Below the pieces are notes generated by a model. It worked only from the letters and a program-made list of their open reading frames with translations. It was not told the DNA's origin and did no database searches. A program made the translations under genes and the position numbers. Below are positions 16,706 to 25,129 of a stretch of 64,000 nucleotides of DNA, one piece after another (position 1 is the first letter of the stretch; every line of letters begins with the position of its first letter). Location of the stretch: assembly GCA_038232055.1 (NCBI GenBank), contig JBBSIN010000002.1, forward strand, positions 1-64,000. Reading direction: 5' to 3'. This DNA comes from JBBSIN01 sp038232055. GTDB taxonomy: Bacteria; Actinomycetota; Actinomycetes; JADGOV01.

Positions 16706-18607
16706 ATGGCGGTGGCGCGCGACCCGCTGGCGATGCCTGCGCAGGAGATGCGGCGGGTCGGCTATGCCACTGTCGACGCACTTGTCCAGTTGCTCACCGA
16801 TCGTCCACCGGTGATCCGGCAGGCCACCCCCGAGGAGATGCGCCAGCGGCTCGGCGGACCGCCGCCCGAGGAAGCCGAAGGCTTCGACCGGACACTTGAG
16901 TCGGTGGTGTCGGACGTGCTGCCGTTTCGCAGCAACATTCACCACCCTGGCTACTTCGCCTACATTCCCGGCAGCAACACCTGGCCCGGCGCACTGGGCG
17001 ACCTGGTCGCGAGCGCGATGAACCTCGACTGCGGCAACTGGATGGAGTCGGCGGGCCCGAGTCAGGTCGAGCTGCAGGTGCTCGACTGGTTCCGGGATTG
17101 GATCGGTTACCCCGAAGGGGCCGAGGGCGTCCTCGTGTCGGGCGGCTCCGCGGCAAACCTGACGGCACTGGCCTGCGCCCGCGAGTTGCGACTGGGGCCG
17201 ATGACCGACCTGGCGGTCGCCTACTGCTCCGACCAGTCCCACTCCTCGATCTCCCGCGCGGCGCGGACCCTCGGGTTCCGACCCGACCAGCTGCACGTGC
17301 TACCGAGCGACGATCGTTACCGTTTGCGCCTCGACGCCCTGGTTGCCGCTGTGGAAAGCGACCGCCGAGCCGGTCGGATCCCACTGTTCGTCTCGGCCAA
17401 CGCCGGCGCCACCAACACCGGGGTGATCGACCCCCTGCCAGAGCTGGCGGCGTACTGCACCGAGCAGGGCATCTGGTTGCACGTGGACGCCGCGTACGGC
17501 GGATTCGCCGTGCTGACCGAGGCCGGCCACAACCTGCTGCGCGGGCTCGAGCTGGCCGACTCCGTGACGCTCGACCCGCACAAGTGGCTGTACCAGCCGT
17601 TCGAGTGCGGCGCGCTCCTCGTGCGTGACCCGCGCGCGCTGGAGCGGGCCTTCTCGGTGACGCCCGACTACCTCGCGGACACCGAGGCCGGACTGGCAGA
17701 GACCAACTTCGCCGCCCGTGGCCTGCAGCTGACCCGTACCAGCCGCGCGCTCAAGCTGTGGATGTCGCTGCGCGCGTTCGGGGTCGGCGCGTTTCGCGAC
17801 GCGATCGAGCGCTGCTTCGCCTTGGCGGCGCAGGTAGAGCAGACGGTGCGCGACGACGACCGCTTGGAGCTGATGATGCCCGCCACCCTCGGCATTGTCT
17901 GCTTCCGACGTCGGCTCTCCGACTCCGAGCCGGAGAGCGAGATCGCCGCTCGCAACGCCGCTCTTGTGACGTCGCTGGCCGCTTCGGGCGTCGGAATGGT
18001 GTCGTCGACCCGGCTGCGCGGCAGGTACGCGATCCGGATGTGTGTCCTCAACCACAGCAGCACGACCGACGACGTGCTACGGGTGCTCGAACACCTGGCA
18101 GCGGCCCCGGTTTCCGGTGCCTTCCCGGTTTCCGGTGCCTCCCCGGCGCTCGGCCTGGACGTGGAGCGCGCCCCGACGCGGGTCCCGCAACCACCCCCGG
18201 TCGGCACGGCGGGCCTGTGGACGCATCCGGTCCTGGTGGGGCTCTCGACTGCCGGACAGCGGCTGGTCGCGTCGAGTGGCCAGGAGGTCCAGGTGCCGGC
18301 CGGCGAAGTCGTCGTACGCCGATGGGCCGCCGACCGCGACTTCTACGTCGTACTCGCCGGCCGCCTGCGAGTCGACGTCGACGGGACCGTTGCCCGGAGC
18401 CTGTCGGCCGGCGACTTCTTCGGCGAGCTGGCGGCGAGGGACTGGGGCTCGGGGTTCGGATACCCGCGCCTGGCCACCATCACGGTCGAGTCATCCGCCC
18501 GCCTCTGGCAGCTCCCGCCAGAGGTTTTCGGCCGCCTGCTGTCGACGGAGCCTGCATTCCAGGCCGCCGTAGAGCAGGCCGTTCGAGAGAGGCTGCCCGT
18601 CAGCTGA
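16706..18607 (+). CDS. PLP-dependent group II amino acid decarboxylase with C-terminal cNMP-binding domain
   Basis: The protein has 633 residues from the ATG at 16706. Residues 1 to about 470 are an aromatic-L-amino-acid/glutamate-type decarboxylase: NIHHPGYFAYIPGSNTWPG, VSGGSAANLTALACAREL, WLHVDAAYGGFAV and the PLP lysine K293 in LDPHKWLYQP. A Pro/Ser linker contains a short repeat (PVSGAFPVSGAS). From about 500 a second domain with FYVVLAGRLRVDVDG and GDFFGELAARD resembles a cNMP-binding fold, though its cassette (YPRLATITV) is longer than usual. It should make an amine from an aromatic or acidic amino acid. The fusion is unusual; the catalytic part is clear. Confidence 0.88.
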   Translation: MAVARDPLAMPAQEMRRVGYATVDALVQLLTDRPPVIRQATPEEMRQRLGGPPPEEAEGFDRTLESVVSDVLPFRSNIHHPGYFAYIPGSNTWPGALGDLVASAMNLDCGNWMESAGPSQVELQVLDWFRDWIGYPEGAEGVLVSGGSAANLTALACARELRLGPMTDLAVAYCSDQSHSSISRAARTLGFRPDQLHVLPSDDRYRLRLDALVAAVESDRRAGRIPLFVSANAGATNTGVIDPLPELAAYCTEQGIWLHVDAAYGGFAVLTEAGHNLLRGLELADSVTLDPHKWLYQPFECGALLVRDPRALERAFSVTPDYLADTEAGLAETNFAARGLQLTRTSRALKLWMSLRAFGVGAFRDAIERCFALAAQVEQTVRDDDRLELMMPATLGIVCFRRRLSDSEPESEIAARNAALVTSLAASGVGMVSSTRLRGRYAIRMCVLNHSSTTDDVLRVLEHLAAAPVSGAFPVSGASPALGLDVERAPTRVPQPPPVGTAGLWTHPVLVGLSTAGQRLVASSGQEVQVPAGEVVVRRWAADRDFYVVLAGRLRVDVDGTVARSLSAGDFFGELAARDWGSGFGYPRLATITVESSARLWQLPPEVFGRLLSTEPAFQAAVEQAVRERLPVS

Positions 18608-18624
18608 GGCAGCACACTGGCCGG

Positions 18625-19941
18625 GTGAGCGCGATCACGACCGGCCGGCTGCGCCGTACGCTTCGGCTGCTCTCACTGCCCGCCGGCGCGGCGACGTTGT
18701 CGTTGGAGGGACTGCTGCGGCGTACGGCTGGCCAGCCCTCCGACGAGGTTCGCCGTCTGCTGCGGGCCAGGAATGCCGCCCGTACGCGGCGCGTGCTCGG
18801 CGAGCTCAAGGGCGGTGCGCTGAAGGCTGGTCAGCTGCTCTCCACCGTCGAGGCACTCCTTCCGCCGGATCCGGAGTCGACCTGGCGGGAGACGTTGACC
18901 GCGCTGCAGGAGTCGAACGCGGCGTTGCCGTTCGAGCAGATGGAACCGGTCCTGGTCCGGGAGCTCGGGGCCAACTGGCGTAGCTCGTTCCACTGGTTCG
19001 ACGAGAGCCCCGCGGCGGCGGCCTCGATCGGGCAGGTGCACCGGGGCGTATGGCGCGACGGCCGTGAGGTCGCGGTCAAGGTGCAGTACCCAGGAGTGCG
19101 AGAGGCGCTCGCCGCCGACGTCAGCGCGCTGTCGGTGATGACCCGGCTGGCCAGCCTCGTTGCGCGCGGAATGGCCCTGCCACCCCTTGTGGCGGAGATG
19201 CGCGAGCGGCTCGCGGAGGAGCTCGACTACCAGCACGAGGCGCAGACGCAACGGCGCTTCGCGACCACGTTCCGCGGCGACCCGGAGGTGGCGATTCCGG
19301 AGGTGGTCCACGCGACGTCTCGGGTGCTCGTCATGGGATGGCTCGACGGCACACCACTGGCTGCGGTGGGCAGCTCCGGCTCCCCGGCGGAACGGAACCG
19401 CGCGGGCACGCTCTACCAGCGGTTCCTGCTCTCCTGCCCGGCGCTGGCTGGGCTGCTGCACACCGACCCGCACCCGGGCAACTTCCGCATGCTGCCTGAC
19501 GGTCGCCTCGGCGTGCTCGACTTCGGGTCGGCGCTGGAGATGCCGAGCGGCATGCCCCCGACCTTCGGGCGGTTGATCAGCGCGCTGCTCTCCGGCGACG
19601 ACGCCGACGTCCTGCGGCGCCTTGAGGCTGACGGTTTCGTCCGACCTGGCGCCGGCCTCGACGCGGGCAAGCTGCGTGACTACATGTCGCCGTTCACCGT
19701 GCCGGCGCGCCACGAGTGCTTCTCGTTCAGCCCGGCGTGGCTGCGCGGCGAGTTCGGCCGGGTCAACGACCCGCGCAACCCGGACTTCGCGGTGGCGCTG
19801 CAGCTCTCGATGCCGGCCGAACACCTCTTCACCCACCGGGTCTGGCTGGGCTGCGTCGGGGTCCTGTGCCAGCTCGAGGCGACCGTACCGATTCGTAGTG
19901 AGCTGATGCGCTGGCTCCCCGGCTTCACTGCTCCCGGGTAG
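18625..19941 (+). CDS. ABC1/AarF (UbiB) family atypical kinase
   Basis: The protein has 438 residues from a GTG at 18625, 17 bases after the decarboxylase. It carries the KxGQ hallmark (GGALKAGQLLSTVEALLP), AAAASIGQVHRGVW, the VAVKVQYPGV lysine, EELDYQHEA and the catalytic HTDPHPGNFRML with metal-binding LDFG. UbiB-family proteins act as ATPases tied to lipid or quinone metabolism at the membrane. The close spacing suggests one transcript with the two genes before it, but a shared function is only a guess. Confidence 0.92.
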   Translation: MSAITTGRLRRTLRLLSLPAGAATLSLEGLLRRTAGQPSDEVRRLLRARNAARTRRVLGELKGGALKAGQLLSTVEALLPPDPESTWRETLTALQESNAALPFEQMEPVLVRELGANWRSSFHWFDESPAAAASIGQVHRGVWRDGREVAVKVQYPGVREALAADVSALSVMTRLASLVARGMALPPLVAEMRERLAEELDYQHEAQTQRRFATTFRGDPEVAIPEVVHATSRVLVMGWLDGTPLAAVGSSGSPAERNRAGTLYQRFLLSCPALAGLLHTDPHPGNFRMLPDGRLGVLDFGSALEMPSGMPPTFGRLISALLSGDDADVLRRLEADGFVRPGAGLDAGKLRDYMSPFTVPARHECFSFSPAWLRGEFGRVNDPRNPDFAVALQLSMPAEHLFTHRVWLGCVGVLCQLEATVPIRSELMRWLPGFTAPG

Positions 19942-19989
19942 CGCTGCTGCCTGCCTCGCTGCCCTCTCCGGGTTTCGCTGTGCATGCGG

Positions 19990-20025
19990 GTGATCGTGCG
20001 AGTGATCGTCCGAGTGATCGTCCGA
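19990..20025. repeat. Three 12-base tandem repeats after the ABC1 kinase gene
   Basis: Units 19990-20001, 20002-20013 and 20014-20025 read GTGATCGTSCGA (S is G in the first and C in the others). They lie inside a 30-codon plus-strand reading frame (19984-20076) that would encode three RVIV units near its start, but no ribosome site precedes its ATG. Confidence 0.92.
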
Positions 20026-20140
20026 GGAGATTCGGTCCGGCCACCTGCGGAAACAGGGTGGAAGTCGCTCGGATAGGTCCTCGGGCAATCTTGGGGATGC
20101 CTGCCCCGGACACTGAAGGCTTTGAGCGTAGACGTGCAAA

Positions 20141-20173
20141 ACGGGACGGGCCGCAGGTTGCGGCCCGTCCCGT
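20141..20173 (-). terminator. Rho-independent terminator after the DJ-1/PfpI gene
   Basis: A 14-bp perfect stem pairs 20141-20154 with 20160-20173 around a 5-base loop. On the minus strand the stem is followed by a short T-run (AAAA at 20138-20141 on the plus strand). It begins 11 bases after the stop of the gene ending at 20185. Confidence 0.85.
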
Positions 20174-20184
20174 CCGGCGTCGAG

Positions 20185-20739
20185 TCAGGCCTTCGCAAAC
20201 TCGTCGACGAGCGACTGCGAGAACGCCTTGAGGTCATCCGGCTTGCGACTGGAGATCAGCGTGTTGCCGGCATTGTCGACGTGCACTTCCTCGTCGACCC
20301 AGGTGGCGCCGGCGTTGCGAAGGTCGGTCTGCAGGCTTGGCCACGACGTCAGGGTCCGACCGCGTACGACGTCGGCTTCGACCAGCGTCCACGGGCCGTG
20401 ACAGATGACGGCCACCGGCTTGCCGCTGTCGAAGAACGCCTTGGCGAACGAGACCGCCACGGGAAGCGTCCGTAGCCGGTCGGGGTTGGCGACCCCGCCC
20501 GGGAGTACGAGCGCGTCGAACTGCGACGGGTCTGCGTCGGACAGCGCCGCGTCGACCGGAAACGTGTCGCCCTTGTCGAGGTGGTTGAATGCCTGGATCT
20601 GTCCGCTCTCCGGCGCGACCAGCTTCGGCGTGCCGCCGGCGTCCTTCACGGCCTGCCACGGCTCGGTCAGCTCGACCTGCTCGGTGCCCTCGGTGTTGCA
20701 CAAAAAGGCCACCGTCTTGCCGGACAGTTCGCTTGCCAT
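20185..20739 (-). CDS. DJ-1/PfpI family type 1 glutamine amidotransferase-like protein
   Basis: The protein has 184 residues; the ATG at 20739 is preceded by GAGGAGCTCC. The nucleophile elbow is VAVICHGPW with the Cys-His pair, and QFDALVLPGGVANPD is the family's glycine turn. The Pfp1 subgroup includes proteases and deglycases that repair glyoxal-damaged proteins and nucleotides. The exact activity cannot be told. It is a single gene with its own terminator. Confidence 0.93.
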   Translation of the reverse strand: MASELSGKTVAFLCNTEGTEQVELTEPWQAVKDAGGTPKLVAPESGQIQAFNHLDKGDTFPVDAALSDADPSQFDALVLPGGVANPDRLRTLPVAVSFAKAFFDSGKPVAVICHGPWTLVEADVVRGRTLTSWPSLQTDLRNAGATWVDEEVHVDNAGNTLISSRKPDDLKAFSQSLVDEFAKA

Positions 20740-20813
20740 CTCGGAGCTCCTCTCGTCGTCGTACTGAAGGCGTCGTACTGAGGATCCTTGCCTCGATGGG
20801 CCGCAGGCAAACG

Positions 20814-20848
20814 AGCGGCCCCGCCCGGGATTGCCGGGCGGGGCCGCT
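20814..20848 (-). terminator. Hairpin terminator after the subtilisin-like protease gene
   Basis: A 13-bp perfect GC-rich stem pairs 20814-20826 with 20836-20848 around a 9-base loop. It starts 17 bases after the stop codon at 20865. Only a weak T stretch (CGTTTG) follows on the minus strand. Confidence 0.8.
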
Positions 20849-20864
20849 GGTCGTCGTACCGGAC

Positions 20865-22577
20865 TCAGCCGTTCGACCGCACCGCCGAGTAGGCGTTGAC
20901 GATGCCCGAACCGTAGAACCCGTTGTCACTGTCCGGACCACCGCAGTACGCGTGCGCCCGATAGACGGTTCCGTCCGAGGCAATCCGCTTGTAGTGGAAG
21001 TCCCGCGGCTGCGGACAGGCGTGCTCGACTGCGGAGTCCCGGAGGATCCGCGTCGCAGCCGACGGGGCGAGCGTCAACCCACCGGCGTGAGCGGCGTCGG
21101 CATGCCCGAACTGGCTCACGATGAGCGCCACGACGCCAGCCGCGTGCGGCGAGGCCATCGACGTGCCCTGGAGGTACTGCCAGTAGCCGCAGACCTTGGA
21201 GCTGCCCGTGCCGCGGCAGTTCCTGACGACGAACGGCGTGGTCGGCTGCCCGCTTGCGTCGATGTCGCCGTTGATGCGAGCCAGCCGCTTCGGATAGGCG
21301 GCGAGCACCAAGTTGCGGACGTCGCCGGTGTTGTCCGGCGTGTCGTAGTAGTCGCCACCCGGTCCGGCAACGTCGGTCTGCTCGGTCCCGAAGTTCGAGT
21401 AGTACGCCTTGCGGGCGGTGAGGCCGGTCGAGGACACCGCGATGACGCCCCTGGTCTCGGTCGGCACCGTGATGCACTTGTTGGTGATGTCGCGGTCCTT
21501 CGCGGTGCCCGGCGGGAAGTCCGGGCTGGTCGGGTCGAAGGTCGGGTGGTCGAGGTTGGTCGCCTCGTTGCCGGCCGCCGCGACCGGCGTCACGCCGTGG
21601 TTGACTGCATAGTCCATCGCCCGCTGGGTCGCGAGCCGGATGGTCCGCTGCTCACGCTGCTCCGCCGGCGAGTCGGCCGGGTTGTCGACGCAGTTGAAGA
21701 GCCACGGGTCGGTGTAGAAGCTCATGTTGACGACGTCGACCCCGATGTCACCGGCGTAGGTCAGCGCGTCGAGCGTGGACTGCAGGAAGAAGTAACCGAA
21801 GTCCTGCCCGGCGCGGACGTTGACGAGTGTCACGTTGGGCGCCACACCGGCGATCCCGATGCGGTTGATCGGCGCGCCGATCGTGCTGGCGACGTGCGTG
21901 CCGTGGCCGTTGTCGTCCCAGCCGGCCGGGTCCTTGCAGCTCGCGAACTCACACGGACCGTCGATCGAGGGGATGTCGGTGGTGAAGTTGCGTGAGAGTG
22001 AGCGGTTGAAGTGCGCCGCGATGTCGGGGTGCGTGGCGTCGACGCCGGTGTCGATGACGCCGACGAGGACCCGCCTGTCACCTGGCTGCACCCGGTACGA
22101 GCCGCCCTTCGTCGCGCCGATCTGGCGCATGTCCCACTGGCGGTCGGACAGCGGGTCGCCGCTCGTCGGGGAGATGGCAGCGCTCTTGCGGGTGGGTGTC
22201 GTGGCCCGGTCGCGAGCCACCTTCTCGATGGCCTCGCGCTTGGGTCGCTCGCTCTTCGGCGCCGTACCAATGCTGCGGTTACGCGCGGCGCCCTCGAGCG
22301 TCGCCTCCTTGGCCACCCGGTCGCGGAAGGCGCTGTCCGTCGAGCGGACGAACGCGTAGCCGACCTTGGTGTTCTCCTGAACGACGGTGCCGCCGGACCG
22401 CTCGATCGCGGCTCGGGCCGATGCCGAGCTCGTCCCCTGCGCATACAGGACGACGTAGTCGGTACTTTCGCCGCGCGTGCTGGCGGCGTTCGGGGCTGCA
22501 CCGGCGGCAACCGGGGAGGCCAAAAGGCCTGCTCCTACGGTTGCCGCCGCAGCGATGCCCACAAGGGCTCTGCGCAC
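20865..22577 (-). CDS. Secreted S8 (subtilisin-like) serine peptidase
   Basis: The protein has 570 residues. The GTG at 22577 sits 6 bases after AGGAGG, which selects it inside a longer frame. An Arg-led signal peptide (VGIAAAATVGAGLLASPVAA) is followed by an inhibitor_I9-like propeptide (TDYVVLYAQG...). The catalytic triad is Asp in VGVIDTGVDATHPD (about residue 175), His in DDNGHGTHVAST (about 225) and Ser in LQGTSMASPHAAGV (about 472), with oxyanion Asn in AAAGNEA. It is an exported, self-processed protease. It stands alone, ended by its own hairpin. Confidence 0.95.
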   Translation of the reverse strand: MRRALVGIAAAATVGAGLLASPVAAGAAPNAASTRGESTDYVVLYAQGTSSASARAAIERSGGTVVQENTKVGYAFVRSTDSAFRDRVAKEATLEGAARNRSIGTAPKSERPKREAIEKVARDRATTPTRKSAAISPTSGDPLSDRQWDMRQIGATKGGSYRVQPGDRRVLVGVIDTGVDATHPDIAAHFNRSLSRNFTTDIPSIDGPCEFASCKDPAGWDDNGHGTHVASTIGAPINRIGIAGVAPNVTLVNVRAGQDFGYFFLQSTLDALTYAGDIGVDVVNMSFYTDPWLFNCVDNPADSPAEQREQRTIRLATQRAMDYAVNHGVTPVAAAGNEATNLDHPTFDPTSPDFPPGTAKDRDITNKCITVPTETRGVIAVSSTGLTARKAYYSNFGTEQTDVAGPGGDYYDTPDNTGDVRNLVLAAYPKRLARINGDIDASGQPTTPFVVRNCRGTGSSKVCGYWQYLQGTSMASPHAAGVVALIVSQFGHADAAHAGGLTLAPSAATRILRDSAVEHACPQPRDFHYKRIASDGTVYRAHAYCGGPDSDNGFYGSGIVNAYSAVRSNG

Positions 22578-22684
22578 GAGATGCCTCCTAGTCCAGCCAC
22601 CTCTGTCGGTGGCCGTATGAAAGGAAACGGTATTAGATGCGCAAACGCTACGTAAAGGGGAGTGCTGCCGCGAGCGTGTCGCTG

Positions 22685-23398
22685 CTAGCCGACACCGACG
22701 CCGATGGCCGAGCCGATCCCGAATGTGACCGCCGCGGCCAGGCCGCCGAGCACGAGCTGGCGGGCTCCGCCGTACGCCCACGCGCGCCTGGTCATCCGCG
22801 CGACCATTGCGCCCGAACCGAACAGGCCGAGGCCGGCCAGCACCAGCGCCCAGAACAGAGTCGTGGCGCCGAGGAGGTAGGGCAGCAGCGGGACGAAGGC
22901 GCCGAGCGCGAAGGCGATGAACGACGAGACGGCCGCCGTCCCGCCCGACGGAAGGTCGTCGGGGTCGACGCCGAGCTCCTCCCGGGCGTGGACCCGCCAC
23001 GCCTGCTCGGGGTCGGCCGAGAGCTGCCGGGCCACCTCGGCCGCCAGCCTTGGTTCGAGCCCGCGAGCGCGGTAGAGGGCGGCGAGCTCGGCCTCTTCGG
23101 CCTTGGGCGCCCGCTGGATCTCGGCCTTCTCGACGTCGATCTCCGCCTCGGTCAGCTCCGACTGCGACGTCACGGAGACGTACTCGCCGGTGGCCATCGA
23201 GAACGCGCCCGCGACGAGCCCGGCCAGGCCGGTGAGCCCGATCGTGCGCGGCGCGAGCCCGCCTCCCGCCACCCCGGCGATGAGCGCGAAGTTGGACACC
23301 AGCCCGTCGGTGACACCGAACACCGCCGGGCGAAGCCAGCCACCGGTCACGTCCCGGTGCGAATGGTGGATCTCGGTGAGGTGCTGCTGGACTGCCAC
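22685..23398 (-). CDS. VIT1/CCC1 family iron/manganese transporter-like membrane protein
   Basis: The protein has 237 residues from a GTG at 23398. The first helix pair carries GVTDGLVSNFALIAGVAGG and GAFSMATGEYVSVTSQSEL. A charged helical region rich in Glu (ELTEAEIDVEKAEIQR) follows, which in the family binds metal at the membrane surface. The last three helices are FIAFALGAFVPLLPYLLG and onward. It is predicted to move Fe2+/Mn2+ across the membrane. It lies 10 bases after lgt, on the same strand. Confidence 0.9.
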   Translation of the reverse strand: MAVQQHLTEIHHSHRDVTGGWLRPAVFGVTDGLVSNFALIAGVAGGGLAPRTIGLTGLAGLVAGAFSMATGEYVSVTSQSELTEAEIDVEKAEIQRAPKAEEAELAALYRARGLEPRLAAEVARQLSADPEQAWRVHAREELGVDPDDLPSGGTAAVSSFIAFALGAFVPLLPYLLGATTLFWALVLAGLGLFGSGAMVARMTRRAWAYGGARQLVLGGLAAAVTFGIGSAIGVGVG

Positions 23399-23408
23399 AC
23401 CGTGCAGG

Positions 23409-24248
23409 TTACCCGGCCGACACCGGTTCCTCGGCTGCTTCGGCCGCCGGTTCCACCTCGTCCTCGCGGGTGCTGTGCCGGCGTACGACGAGATAGGTGA
23501 CCGCCCCGAGGAAGACGAGGATCGAGGTCCACTCGTTGAGCCGCAGGCCGAGGATGTGGTTCGCCCGGTCGACCCGCAGCATCTCGATCCAGAATCGGCC
23601 GACCGTATAGGCGGCGACGTAGACCGCAAAGGCGCGGCCGTGGCCGAGGCGGAAGCGGCGGTCGGCCCAGACGACGAGGGCGGCGGCGCCGAGGTCCCAC
23701 AGCAGCTCGTAGAGGAAGGTCGGGTGGTAGTAGCCCGGCACCCCGTCCTTCGGCGCGGTGATGTGCAGCGCCCACGGCAGGTCGGTCGCCTTCCCGTAGA
23801 GCTCCTGGTTGAACCAGTTGCCGAGCCGGCCGATGGCCTGGGCGACCAGGATGCCGGGCGCAGTCGCGTCGCCGAAGGCGCCGATGCCGATACCGCGCCG
23901 GCGGCAGGCGATCCAGGCGCCCACCCCGCCCAGGGCGATCGCCCCCCAGATACCCAGGCCGCCTTCCCACACCTTCAGCGCGTCGACCGGGTGCCGGCCG
24001 GCCCCGAAGTAGAGCTCCGGGTCGGTCAGCACGTGGTAGAGCCGGCCGCCGACGATTCCGAACGGCACCGCCCAGGCGGCGACATCGGACACCGTGCCTG
24101 GCCGGCCGCCGCGAGCGACCCAGCGCCGCTCACCGATCAGGATCGCGGCGACGACGCCGAGGATGATGAACAGGGCATACGCGCGGAGCGGGACCGGGCC
24201 GAGATGCCACACGCCACGGGACGGGCTAGGGATCGACGCGAGGAGCAC
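23409..24248 (-). CDS. lgt: Prolipoprotein diacylglyceryl transferase
   Basis: The protein has 279 residues from a GTG at 24248. The Lgt signature GRLGNWFNQELYG is present with its conserved Arg and Asn. GIVGGRLYHVLTD, HPTFLYELLWDLG and the late RFWIEMLRVD complete the family set, with about seven membrane helices. It attaches diacylglycerol to the lipobox cysteine of lipoproteins, such as the LivK protein here. It follows trpA on the same strand, the usual actinobacterial order. Confidence 0.95.
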   Translation of the reverse strand: MLLASIPSPSRGVWHLGPVPLRAYALFIILGVVAAILIGERRWVARGGRPGTVSDVAAWAVPFGIVGGRLYHVLTDPELYFGAGRHPVDALKVWEGGLGIWGAIALGGVGAWIACRRRGIGIGAFGDATAPGILVAQAIGRLGNWFNQELYGKATDLPWALHITAPKDGVPGYYHPTFLYELLWDLGAAALVVWADRRFRLGHGRAFAVYVAAYTVGRFWIEMLRVDRANHILGLRLNEWTSILVFLGAVTYLVVRRHSTREDEVEPAAEAAEEPVSAG

Positions 24249-24322
24249 CGTTCGACGGTAGCCCAGGACGTTCAGCGGAAGCGGTACGCCGACCAGGTGT
24301 CTCCCGAAGCCCCGCGCGTCGG

Positions 24323-25129
24323 TCAGGTTCGGCGGACGCCCTCGGCGAGCTCGGTGACCAGGTCGGTCAGCCCGGTGAGGTCCGCCCCGTCGGTCAGGTC
24401 GGCCGGGCCGCCGCCGTCGAGGAGCCGGCGGACGAAGGCCGAACCGACGATCACGCCGTCGGCGTACGACGCAACCTCTGCCGCCTGGGCGCCACTGCTC
24501 ACGCCGAGTCCCACCGCGACCGGGAGGTCGGTGGCGGCGCGGACGCGGTGGACGAGCGCGGCCGCCGTCCCGGCTACCGCGTCGCGGGTTCCGGTGACGC
24601 CCATCGTCGAGGCCGCGTAGACGAACCCGCGGGTGACGTCGGCCACGGCCCGGATGCGCTCCTCGGACGACGACGGCGCGACGAGGAACACCGGGTCCAG
24701 CGCGTGCTTGCTGGCGGCCGCCAGCCACGGCGCGGACTCCTCGGGCAGCACGTCCGGCGTGATCGCGCCCACCCCTCCCGCCGTGGCGAGGTCTCGGGCG
24801 AAGGCGTCCACGCCGTAGCGCTCGACCGGGTTCCAGTAGGTCATCACCAGCGTCGGTGCGCCGGTCGCGACAACGACCGCCTCGACGGTGTCCAGCACGT
24901 CGCGGGGCGTCGTGCCGCCGGCGAGCGACCGGTCGACCGCTGCCTGAATGGTCGGCCCGTCCATCAGCGGGTCGGAGTAGGGCAGCCCCACCTCGACCAC
25001 GTCCACCCCGGCCCGCACCATGGCGATGAGGGCGACGACGCAGCCGTCGTACGACGGAAAACCGGCCGGCAGGTAGCCGACGAGCAGCGGCCGCCCCGCC
25101 GTGGCAAAGGCGTCGGAGAGCGCGCTCAC
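24323..25129 (-). CDS. trpA: Tryptophan synthase alpha chain
   Basis: The protein has 268 residues from a GTG at 25129 that overlaps the trpB stop by 4 bases. The catalytic Glu lies in VDVVEVGLPYSDPLMDGP with Asp in the following loop. YWNPVERYGVDAF, GFVYAASTMGVTGTR and VAVGLGVSSGAQAAEV complete the TIM barrel. It cleaves indole-3-glycerol phosphate to indole and glyceraldehyde-3-phosphate and passes indole to TrpB. Confidence 0.96.
   Translation of the reverse strand: MSALSDAFATAGRPLLVGYLPAGFPSYDGCVVALIAMVRAGVDVVEVGLPYSDPLMDGPTIQAAVDRSLAGGTTPRDVLDTVEAVVVATGAPTLVMTYWNPVERYGVDAFARDLATAGGVGAITPDVLPEESAPWLAAASKHALDPVFLVAPSSSEERIRAVADVTRGFVYAASTMGVTGTRDAVAGTAAALVHRVRAATDLPVAVGLGVSSGAQAAEVASYADGVIVGSAFVRRLLDGGGPADLTDGADLTGLTDLVTELAEGVRRT

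Noticed and set aside
18111..18145. Short direct repeat GTTTCCGGTGCC in the decarboxylase gene
   Set aside because: Only two copies, in frame, in a flexible linker; not a mobile or CRISPR repeat.
20589..21995. A 468-codon plus-strand frame opposite the subtilisin gene
   Set aside because: No ribosome site or family motif; the minus strand encodes a complete protease.
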